From Candidatus Aciduliprofundum sp. (GTDB lineage: Archaea; Thermoplasmatota; Thermoplasmata; Thermoplasmatales; Aciduliprofundaceae): DNA of 5,440 nucleotides. The notes under the pieces were generated by a model. The model ran no database searches, was not told where the DNA came from, and saw nothing but the letters and a program-made list of their open reading frames with translations. The stretch lies in NCBI GenBank assembly GCA_015523135.1, contig WAKY01000050.1:1-5440 (forward strand), read 5' to 3'. Positions 1-5,339 of the stretch are shown here, piece by piece. The translations under genes were made by a program, and so were the position numbers. Each line of letters opens with the position of its first letter. Positions within the stretch are counted from its first letter, which is position 1.

Positions 1-972
1 GGCATGGATGTGGCCAACTCCTCCATGTACGATGCCTCCACCTCCCTTGGTGAGGCTGCAAGAATGGCGAATAGGATAAACAGAAGAAAGGAGATTCTTG
101 TGCCAGAGAACCTGCACTGGGAGAAGGAGAGCGTGCTGAAAAATTACATAGCGGGATTGGGGATGAAGATCAAAAAGTATCCACTTAATGAGAGAGGTAT
201 GGTGGATCTGGATGCATTATCTTCTCTAATCACGAAGGATACTGCAGCTGTATATGCTGAGAATCCGAACTTTTTCGGGATAATTGATGAGAATGTTGTA
301 CATCTAAGAGAGATCGTTGGAGATTCTATACTGATAGTGGGTGTGAATCCCATATCCCTAGGAGTGCTCAAGCCTCCAGGAGAGTACGGTGCGGATATAG
401 TCATAGGCGAGGGCCAAATCTTGGGCAATCCAATAAGCTTTGGCGGGCCTCTTTTAGGTATATTTGCCACTAAAATGAAGTATGTGCGCAAGATGCCGGG
501 CAGGCTCATAGGAATGACCAAGGACGCTGAGGGAAGAAGAGCATTTACAATGACATTGCAAACCAGAGAGCAGCATATTCGCCGTGGAAAGGCAACGAGC
601 AACATATGCTCTAACGAAGCCCTGTGCGCGCTTATGAGCACTCTGTACCTCGCATATCTAGGCTCTAATGGATTGAGGAAAGTGGCGAAAAAGAATATGG
701 AGAATGCAAAGAAATTAATGCATATGCTCAAGGGTGAAGGATTTGACGCTCCTCATTTCGATGCTCCCCATTTTAACGAATTCCTGCTCGATTTGCCCAA
801 GAATCCGCATCTTGTTAATAAAGCACTTATTGCCAAGGGTGTGCAGGGTGGCTATCCTATAAACGAGGGCTGTTTCAGGGGAATTGGGCACGCTATGCTT
901 CTCTGCACTACAGAGATGCACGAGGAGGAAGATATGCGAAAATTGGTAGAGGCTTTGAAGGAGGTGCTCTAA
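1..972 (+). CDS. gcvPA: Glycine dehydrogenase (decarboxylating) subunit 1, 5'-truncated by the window edge
   Basis: This is the alpha subunit of the two-subunit P-protein of the glycine cleavage system, which decarboxylates glycine and passes the aminomethyl group to the lipoyl arm of H-protein in the cytoplasm. The reading frame is open from base 1, and the internal ATG at base 4 lies inside the conserved GMDVANSSMYD motif, so it is not the true start; about 120 N-terminal residues of the usual roughly 440-450 should lie to the left. Family hallmarks seen are LKPPGEYGADIVIGEGQ (about 361-420), SFGGPLLG, LQTREQHIRRGKATSNIC (about 556-609), FNEFLL and a C-terminal EEDMRKLVEAL. As expected for this subunit there is no PLP lysine motif; that is in the next gene. 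An in-frame DAPHF DAPHF duplication lies just before FNEF (745-774). The stop codon abuts the gcvPB start, so the two are almost certainly cotranscribed. Assignment is firm. Confidence 0.95.
   Translation, partial: GMDVANSSMYDASTSLGEAARMANRINRRKEILVPENLHWEKESVLKNYIAGLGMKIKKYPLNERGMVDLDALSSLITKDTAAVYAENPNFFGIIDENVVHLREIVGDSILIVGVNPISLGVLKPPGEYGADIVIGEGQILGNPISFGGPLLGIFATKMKYVRKMPGRLIGMTKDAEGRRAFTMTLQTREQHIRRGKATSNICSNEALCALMSTLYLAYLGSNGLRKVAKKNMENAKKLMHMLKGEGFDAPHFDAPHFNEFLLDLPKNPHLVNKALIAKGVQGGYPINEGCFRGIGHAMLLCTTEMHEEEDMRKLVEALKEVL
745..774 (+). repeat. 15-base in-frame tandem duplication inside gcvPA
   Basis: Two adjacent 15-base units (745-759 and 760-774) both encode DAPHF. They differ at three third-codon positions only (GAC/GAT, CCT/CCC, TTC/TTT). 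The second copy sits directly before the conserved FNEF motif, so the first copy is the apparent extra insertion relative to my recollection of the family. Confidence 0.8.
960..966 (+). promoter_or_regulatory. Strong ribosome binding site for gcvPB
   Basis: GGAGGTG, complementary to the usual archaeal 16S rRNA 3' end, lies within the last codons of gcvPA, six bases before the ATG at 973. It fixes the gcvPB start and shows that the second gene is translated by re-initiation on a shared mRNA. Confidence 0.85.
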
Positions 973-2418
973 ATGTACAGGCAGGCGAGGTACGATGAGC
1001 CATTGCTTAAGGAGATGCACAGCGAGAATGATGTAGAGATAGAAGTAGAAGTGCCTGAGGCATTGAAAAGAGAGAAACTGGATCTGCCCAACATACCAGA
1101 ATACGAGGTTGTGCGCCATTATACCAGGCTCTCACAGATGAATTACGGGGTGGATATCAACACATACCCCCTGGGATCTTGCACCATGAAATACAACCCC
1201 AAGCTCAACGAGGAGATTGCAAGGATGTTTCTCTATCTACACCCTTATCAAGATGAGAGCACGGTCCAGGGGGCATTGCAAATCATGTACGAATTGCAAG
1301 AGATGCTAAAGGAAATAACGGATATGGATGCCTTTACACTGCAGCCTGCAGCCGGAGCCCATGGGGAATTTACAGGTATGCTTCTTGTTAGAGCCTATCA
1401 CGAGTTTAAGGGAGAATTAGAAAAGAGGCGCAACGTTCTCGTTCCCGATTCAGCCCATGGAACAAATCCTGCCAGTGCGGCCATGGCCGGGTTCAATGTG
1501 ATTGAGATTCCATCAAATGAGAAGGGAATGGTTGATTTAGAAGCTTTAGAAGCCGCCACGGATGAATCAACAGCTGCATTCATGATAACTAATCCAAATA
1601 CCCTTGGAATATTTGAGGAGGATATATTGGAAATTGCGAAGATAATGCACAAAAACGGAGCGTTGCTCTACTACGATGGTGCAAATCTCAATGCTATCAT
1701 GGGTATAACCTCACCGGGTGTAATGGGATTTGATATAGTGCATCTGAATCTGCACAAAACCTTCTCCACGCCCCATGGTGGTGGTGGACCAGGTTCTGGG
1801 CCCGTTGGCGTTCGTGGAGAGCTTGTGGATTTCTTACCTGTTCCTATTGTGAATTACGATGGGGAGAAGTATTTCTTAGACTACAATGTAAAGCATACTA
1901 TAGGGAAGGTGCGCAGTTTCTATGGAAACTTTGGAGTTCTGGTAAAAGCCTGGGCCTACATAAAGAGACTGGGAGGAGAAGGATTGAAAAACGCAGCCAT
2001 ACGCGCGGTGGTTAATTCAAATTATTTAAAGGAAAAAGTAAGAGAACATTACGAGCTTCCCTACAAGGATCTAAGAAAGCATGAATTTGTGGTCAGGCCC
2101 AAGAACGCCACTGCTCTAGATGTGGCAAAAAGACTATTAGATTTTGGAGTGCACGCTCCAACCGTTTATTTTCCACTCATAGTGCATGAGGCTCTGATGA
2201 TTGAGCCCACAGAAACGGAGAGCAAGGAGAATCTGGATAGATTTGCAGAGATAATGATAAAAATTGCGAAGGAGGCGGATGAGGCTCCAGAGCTTTTGCA
2301 CGAGGCTCCCCATAACACATCCATTCGAAGAGTGGATGATGTCCTAGCAAACAGAAAACCTGTGCTAACTTGGAAAATGTACGAGGAGATGAAAGAAAAG
2401 AGAGAGATAGATTACTGA
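973..2418 (+). CDS. gcvPB: Glycine dehydrogenase (decarboxylating) subunit 2, PLP-binding
   Basis: This 481-residue protein is the beta subunit of the split P-protein and carries the pyridoxal phosphate site. The Schiff-base lysine is K262 in LNLHKTFSTPHGGGGPGSGP, with the glycine-rich loop directly after it. D235 in YYDGANLNA is the likely aspartate that contacts the PLP ring nitrogen. Other family blocks are YPLGSCTMKYNPK (65-77), QPAAGAHGE (124-132), PDSAHGTNPASAAMAGF (158-174), KVRSFYGNFGVLVKAWAYI (312-330) and PLIVHEALMIEPTETESKE (401-419). Length and motifs match an intact archaeal/thermophile GcvPB. The start is fixed by GGAGGTG six bases upstream and by direct contact with the gcvPA stop. 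With gcvPA it forms an alpha2beta2 enzyme in known cases; GcvT, GcvH and lipoamide dehydrogenase must be encoded elsewhere. Its 3' end overlaps the convergent ubiX gene by 7 bases. Confidence 0.97.
   Translation: MYRQARYDEPLLKEMHSENDVEIEVEVPEALKREKLDLPNIPEYEVVRHYTRLSQMNYGVDINTYPLGSCTMKYNPKLNEEIARMFLYLHPYQDESTVQGALQIMYELQEMLKEITDMDAFTLQPAAGAHGEFTGMLLVRAYHEFKGELEKRRNVLVPDSAHGTNPASAAMAGFNVIEIPSNEKGMVDLEALEAATDESTAAFMITNPNTLGIFEEDILEIAKIMHKNGALLYYDGANLNAIMGITSPGVMGFDIVHLNLHKTFSTPHGGGGPGSGPVGVRGELVDFLPVPIVNYDGEKYFLDYNVKHTIGKVRSFYGNFGVLVKAWAYIKRLGGEGLKNAAIRAVVNSNYLKEKVREHYELPYKDLRKHEFVVRPKNATALDVAKRLLDFGVHAPTVYFPLIVHEALMIEPTETESKENLDRFAEIMIKIAKEADEAPELLHEAPHNTSIRRVDDVLANRKPVLTWKMYEEMKEKREIDY
2391..2407 (-). 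terminator. Pyrimidine tract just past the ubiX stop, possible minus-strand terminator
   Basis: On the minus strand this is an unbroken 17-base pyrimidine run, with one TTTT at 2396-2399, starting four bases after the ubiX stop. Archaeal transcription often ends at U-rich tracts, but this one is mixed C/T and also lies in gcvPB coding sequence, so the call is weak. Confidence 0.25.
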
Positions 2419-2963
2419 GGAGAATAGGGCTTGTAAAGATTGTGCTCTATTCCCAAAGAGTCTAAAATCTTGCCTACAATATAATTTACTATATCTTCCA
2501 TATTTTTTGGCTTTAAATAGAACGCAGGCACAGGTACTACGATTTTCACACCCATCTTTGAGAGCTTGAGCATATTTTCAAGAACTATTGAGCTCAGGGG
2601 AGTTTCTCGAGGAACTAAGATTATCTTTCTCCCCTCCTTCAGAGCCACAGAAGCAACACGGGTTATGAGATTATCCGCTATGCCACAAGCGATTTTAGAT
2701 AGGGTACTTGTTGAGCATGGAATTATAACTAATGCATCAAATTTGGTGGTACCAGAGGCAATATCCGCATCCATTTCATTATTGTTATAAACTTTTGATG
2801 TTAGTTTTCTAATATCTTCTTCTTTGTAATTTGTTTCATAGGCCATAACCTTTTTTGCATTTTCAGAGATAATTAGAGAAACCTTATGATCCTTTAAATT
2901 TTCTAGAAGCCTTATGCCTAGAATACTCCCCGAGGCACCAGTAATACCAATAATTATTTTCAT
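2412..2963 (-). CDS. ubiX: UbiX-family flavin prenyltransferase
   Basis: The 183-residue product matches UbiX (UbiX/Pad1 family), which joins dimethylallyl phosphate to reduced FMN to make the prenylated FMN cofactor used by UbiD-type decarboxylases. Visible family features are the flavin-binding start IIGITGASGSILGIRLL (4-20), ISENAKKVM (32-40), PCSTSTLSKIACGIADNLI (82-100), VALKEGRKIILVPRETPLS (106-124), LENMLKLSKMG (128-138) and PAFYLKPKNMEDIVNYIVG (146-164), closing with ILDSLGIEHNLY. Length is normal and there is no signal peptide, so it acts in the cytosol. No ubiD gene is in the window. In many archaea the partner decarboxylase is anhydromevalonate phosphate decarboxylase of the archaeal mevalonate route, so that is a plausible client, but this is inference. 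The ATG has AAGGAAG just upstream on the minus strand. The stop lies inside the gcvPB stop region. Confidence 0.95.
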   Translation of the reverse strand: MKIIIGITGASGSILGIRLLENLKDHKVSLIISENAKKVMAYETNYKEEDIRKLTSKVYNNNEMDADIASGTTKFDALVIIPCSTSTLSKIACGIADNLITRVASVALKEGRKIILVPRETPLSSIVLENMLKLSKMGVKIVVPVPAFYLKPKNMEDIVNYIVGKILDSLGIEHNLYKPYSPQ

Positions 2964-2984
2964 ACTTCCTTAAAATGATATGAA

Positions 2985-2992
2985 ACTTAAAT
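2985..2992 (-). promoter_or_regulatory. Candidate TATA element for ubiX
   Basis: On the minus strand ATTTAAGT is centred about 26 bases before the ubiX ATG, which would give a leaderless or nearly leaderless mRNA. A rival is the minus-strand reading of the TATA run at 3009-3020, which would start transcription near 2988 and give a 25-base leader containing AAGGAAG. The sequence alone does not decide between them. Confidence 0.4.
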
Positions 2993-3009
2993 AATATTCG
3001 GTTGAGATA

Positions 3010-3017
3010 TTTATATA
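3010..3017 (+). promoter_or_regulatory. Archaeal TATA box for the antiporter gene
   Basis: TTTATATA, followed by further TA repeats to 3020, is the best TATA box in the window. Its centre predicts transcription starting near 3038-3042, which coincides with the TTG/GTG start codons at 3040/3043 and points to a leaderless mRNA. The B-recognition element just upstream (GAGATA, 3004-3009) is only a partial match. Copies of GAGATAT flank the box at 3004-3010 and 3027-3033. Confidence 0.65.
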
Positions 3018-3042
3018 TATTCACTAGAGATATCGTTGTTTG

Positions 3043-4338
3043 GTGGTATCTTTGGATTTCAATATTTCAATGGTACTGCATTCTGGCGTGGATATAGTTG
3101 CATACACAGTACTCATTATTCTTTTACTCGGAATGTTTGCTCTTCTAATCAGTAGAAGAACAAAAATATCCTACATACCTATACTAATTATCTTTGGAAT
3201 CCTAGCAGGACCAATATTTGGAATTATCGATAGAAAAATGGCATTAGCTATGTTTGAATATGTTCGAGTTTTTGGTCTTTTTATTATACTCTTTGCAGAA
3301 GGATATCATCTTTGGCGTTCTCTATTGATGAAGAATTTTACTACTATTGCTCTTCTTGACACAGTAGGCCTTTTAATAACTGCAGTTTTGGCTGGATTTG
3401 CCTTTTCTCTCTTGTTTCATCTTCCACTTGCTGTAGGTTTTCTATTTGGTGCAATTATATCTGCAACAGATCCTGCAACTTTAATACCTCTTTTCAAGCA
3501 GCATCATGTGGATAGTGATATAGAAACAGTTATTGTCACAGAATCAATTTTTAACGATCCACTCGGTATAGTCCTTACCTCTTTAGCCCTTGTTTTTGTT
3601 GTACCCCAAGCTCCAAGTGCTCAGCCTGTGGAAAAACTTGCAGAGTATGTAACTCTCTATCCTGCAACTATTCTTTATTTTCTTTATCAAATTGGAATGT
3701 CTATATTTATAGGTGCTATAGTGGCTTGGGCTGGATATGAAGCAATAAAAAAATTGAAAATTAGAAAATCACCTTATGTAGAAATTTTAGCACTAGCTTT
3801 AGCATTTGGAGGCTTTGTTGTTGGAGAAGTAGTCGGTGCTTCAGGATTTTTGGTTGCCAGTGTGATAGGTATTTTGCTAGGCAATCATGATGATTTCTTT
3901 CATGATAACTCTCCTGAAATCCAGTATGCTGTGAGATGGCATATGCATTTTAATGATATTCTTGCTATGCTTGGAACCATATTCATATTTGTACTTCTAG
4001 GCGCAAGCTTGAATATCTATATAATAACACCCACAATGCTTCTTTATGGTACTCTCATCGCTCTTTTCATCGTGTTCGTAGCTAGACCCGTGGCAACGTT
4101 AGTTATTCTTCCCAAATGGAAATTCAAGAAGTATCTGTTCATTTCTCTTGAGGGGCCGCGTGGTGTTGTGCCCTCGGCTCTTGCAAGTATGCCTTTGATG
4201 CTGGGTATAACTTATAATAACACTCAATTGATTCAATGGGGAGAGATCATACTAAGCGCTACTATTATAACAGTTCTCCTTTCTGTGATAATAGAAACAG
4301 TTTGGGTACCATACTTGAAGAAAAAGCTTCTTGAATAA
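3043..4338 (+). CDS. Sodium/proton antiporter, CPA1 (NhaP-type) family
   Basis: About 431 residues, very hydrophobic, with roughly 12-13 membrane helices, matching CPA1 Na+/H+ exchangers that expel sodium in exchange for protons. Numbered from the TTG at 3040, the ion-site motifs are ATDPA (142-146, T143-D144) and ESIFNDPLGIVL (168-179). The E-x3-N-D arrangement E168, N172, D173 is the one known from MjNhaP1 and PaNhaP, and the ND pair is typical of electroneutral exchangers. EGPRGVVPSAL (371-381) supplies the conserved late-helix arginine R374. The protein ends in KKKLLE with no TrkA or nucleotide-binding tail. A histidine-bearing loop (H283, H288, H301, H303) follows helix GILLGN. The start is uncertain: TTG 3040 or GTG 3043 fits a leaderless mRNA from the TATA box at 3010; TTG 3052 has GGTGGT ahead of it; ATG 3070 has no binding site. 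Exact ion preference (Na+, Li+ or K+) cannot be read from sequence. Confidence 0.93.
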   Translation: MVSLDFNISMVLHSGVDIVAYTVLIILLLGMFALLISRRTKISYIPILIIFGILAGPIFGIIDRKMALAMFEYVRVFGLFIILFAEGYHLWRSLLMKNFTTIALLDTVGLLITAVLAGFAFSLLFHLPLAVGFLFGAIISATDPATLIPLFKQHHVDSDIETVIVTESIFNDPLGIVLTSLALVFVVPQAPSAQPVEKLAEYVTLYPATILYFLYQIGMSIFIGAIVAWAGYEAIKKLKIRKSPYVEILALALAFGGFVVGEVVGASGFLVASVIGILLGNHDDFFHDNSPEIQYAVRWHMHFNDILAMLGTIFIFVLLGASLNIYIITPTMLLYGTLIALFIVFVARPVATLVILPKWKFKKYLFISLEGPRGVVPSALASMPLMLGITYNNTQLIQWGEIILSATIITVLLSVIIETVWVPYLKKKLLE

Positions 4339-4348
4339 TTTAAATATT

Positions 4349-4364
4349 TATTTATTATTATTTT
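4349..4364 (+). terminator. T-rich tract after the antiporter gene, possible terminator
   Basis: A run of TATTTATTATTATTTT begins about ten bases after the antiporter stop, and a second T5 run follows at 4396-4400. Archaeal RNA polymerase stops at such U-rich tracts without needing a hairpin. No strong stem-loop precedes it. Confidence 0.4.
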
Positions 4365-4460
4365 AAGATTATGCCAAGAATAAAAATAATTAATATTTTT
4401 AGAAGCTAGGTATGTTTATACTTGAAGTGTGTGCTTACTAGAAAATCTTTGAGGTTGTAA

Positions 4461-4483
4461 TTAGAAACTTTTTGAAATTCTAA
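4461..4483. repeat. Inverted repeat at the edge of the promoter, possible operator
   Basis: TTAGAA (4461-4466) and TTCTAA (4478-4483) are perfect inverted copies separated by 11 bases, with the right arm touching the B-recognition element of the promoter. A direct repeat overlaps it: AGAAACTTTT (4463-4472) and AGAAACCTTT (4483-4492), offset by exactly 20 bases. In DNA this AT-rich, such short arms can occur by chance. Confidence 0.35.
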
Positions 4484-4497
4484 GAAACCTTTATATT
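4482..4497 (+). promoter_or_regulatory. BRE/TATA promoter of the TrkA-C membrane protein gene
   Basis: AAGAAAC (4482-4488) resembles a purine-rich B-recognition element and TTTATATT (4490-4497) a TATA box. The box centre is about 26 bases before the ATG at 4520, so transcription should begin at or within a base or two of the start codon, giving a leaderless mRNA. This agrees with the lack of a ribosome binding site; only AAGG is seen. Confidence 0.65.
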
Positions 4498-4519
4498 TTT
4501 TGCTATAAATAAGGTAAAT

Positions 4520-5290
4520 ATGCTAGCTTTAATCTCTCTTCTCCTTGTCATTCTTTTCTCTATTCTGTTTGTGAGAATAGGGGCTGTGGCCCTTGAAATG
4601 ACGGGCTTGTCTAGGGAAATAGCTGCATTCCAGGCGCAATCTGCCTACACAGGTGTTGGTTTCACTACTAGCGAATCTGAGTATGTAGTCTCACATCCAG
4701 TAAGGCGGAAAATTATTCGTATTCTAATGTTTGTGGGCAGTGCCGGTATTGCATCTGCAATAGCTATGCTATTTTTGAGTTTTGTTGGTAAAACTGCCGA
4801 GGAAAGTTTATACAGTCTTCTCTATCTCTCTATAGGTCTCTTTATTTTGTTTCTTTTCTCTCGCTCAAAACTTGTGGATAAGGGCCTGAGATATATAATA
4901 AAGAAAGCTCTTAAAAAATTCACAAAGCTTCATGTTTACGACTACGAACTTCTTCTAGGTTTATCTAAAGGATATACAATTGGGCAATTTAAAGTAAGAA
5001 GAAATAGCTGGTTAGCCAATAAAAATTTAAAAGATCTCAAGCTCAATGAGGAAGGCGTTCTTGTGTTAGGTATACACAGAAAAATCAAAGAAAAAGATCT
5101 TTTTATAGGTGCTCCCAGGGGTGATGTGGTAATTAAACCAGGGGATATCATTGTTTGCTACGGTCCTGATGAGGTAATAAAAAATTTATCCCACAGGATA
5201 AAGGGTAAGCGTGGAGATAAAGAACATGAAGATGAGGTAGAAAAGGAGAAGATTAGGGAGATTGAGGAAAAAATAGAAATGGAAGGATAA
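4520..5290 (+). CDS. Membrane protein with C-terminal TrkA-C (RCK-C) domain
   Basis: 256 residues. Predicted membrane helices lie at about 2-20, 66-88 and 96-114; an odd number places the C-terminus in the cytosol if the N-terminus is outside. Between helices 1 and 2 is the stretch MTGLSREIAAFQAQSAYTGV (27-46), continuing GFTTSESE and HPVRRKI, a conserved signature I recall from proteins annotated only as TrkA C-terminal domain proteins. Its TG-x-GFTT loosely recalls the pore loops of TrkH/KtrB potassium transporters. Residues about 150-228 form a TrkA-C domain (NSWLANKNLKDL, VLVLGIHR, PRGDVVIKPGDIIVCYGPDEVIKNL), a module that binds small ligands and gates cation transporters. The tail 229-256 is highly charged and probably helical. 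There is no RCK-N/NAD domain. It follows the antiporter on the same strand but has its own promoter. Ligand and partner are unknown; a regulatory or potassium-linked role is inference. Confidence 0.9.
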   Translation: MLALISLLLVILFSILFVRIGAVALEMTGLSREIAAFQAQSAYTGVGFTTSESEYVVSHPVRRKIIRILMFVGSAGIASAIAMLFLSFVGKTAEESLYSLLYLSIGLFILFLFSRSKLVDKGLRYIIKKALKKFTKLHVYDYELLLGLSKGYTIGQFKVRRNSWLANKNLKDLKLNEEGVLVLGIHRKIKEKDLFIGAPRGDVVIKPGDIIVCYGPDEVIKNLSHRIKGKRGDKEHEDEVEKEKIREIEEKIEMEG

Positions 5291-5298
5291 ATCCATTA

Positions 5299-5305
5299 TT
5301 TTTTT
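5299..5305 (+). terminator. T7 tract after the TrkA-C gene
   Basis: Seven consecutive T residues start eight bases after the stop codon, a good archaeal U-tract terminator. The same AT-rich stretch (TTTTTATC, 5301-5308) could instead or also act as a weak TATA element for the next gene, predicting a start near 5330. Confidence 0.45.
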
Positions 5306-5329
5306 ATCTTTGAACTACATACTCTTTTC

Positions 5330-5336
5330 GGGTGAT
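5330..5336 (+). promoter_or_regulatory. Ribosome binding site of the phosphorylase gene
   Basis: GGGTGAT, of which GGTGAT can pair with the archaeal 16S rRNA 3' end, sits three bases before the ATG at 5340 and supports that start. Confidence 0.65.
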
Positions 5337-5339
5337 TTA

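Larger units (their letters stand above)
4339..4519. other. 181-base AT-rich intergenic region
   Basis: No convincing gene is present. The left part holds the T-rich tracts. A second TATA-like element, TTTATACT (4415-4422), could start a transcript near 4444 and give a leader of about 75 bases for the downstream gene. A nine-codon ATG frame at 4412-4441 overlaps that element and has no family likeness, so I do not call it. The right part holds an inverted repeat (4461-4483) and the main promoter (4482-4497). Confidence 0.6.

Noticed and set aside
346..348. Asparagine in the VNPISLG motif of GcvPA where I recall aspartate in many homologues
   Set aside because: This subunit does not hold the PLP, and my memory of the consensus is not good enough to call it an active-site change.
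144..731. Long open frame on the minus strand (195 codons)
   Set aside because: It is antisense to clearly conserved gcvPA coding sequence, shows no recognisable motif, and lacks a promoter or binding site of its own.
715..1119. Minus-strand open frame across the gcvPA/gcvPB junction
   Set aside because: It spans two well-supported plus-strand genes, and its translation looks like random antisense composition.
1398..1652. Minus-strand open frame inside gcvPB
   Set aside because: It lies wholly opposite conserved gcvPB sequence and resembles no known protein.
2566..2790. Plus-strand open frame inside ubiX
   Set aside because: It is opposite the conserved core of ubiX, which has unmistakable family motifs.
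3886..3950. Histidine-bearing loop of the antiporter (H283, H288, H301, H303) as a pH sensor
   Set aside because: Similar loops follow this helix in other archaeal NhaP-type proteins as far as I recall, so I have no basis to call it unusual.
4321..4336. Small AAGAA/TTCTT stem at the end of the antiporter gene
   Set aside because: It is a five-pair AT-rich stem inside the coding region and too weak to call a hairpin terminator.
4412..4441. Nine-codon ATG frame in the intergenic gap
   Set aside because: It is too short to assess, overlaps a TATA-like element, and has no likeness to a known leader peptide.
4942..5151. Minus-strand open frame opposite the TrkA-C domain
   Set aside because: It is a shadow of the TrkA-C coding sequence with no supporting signals.
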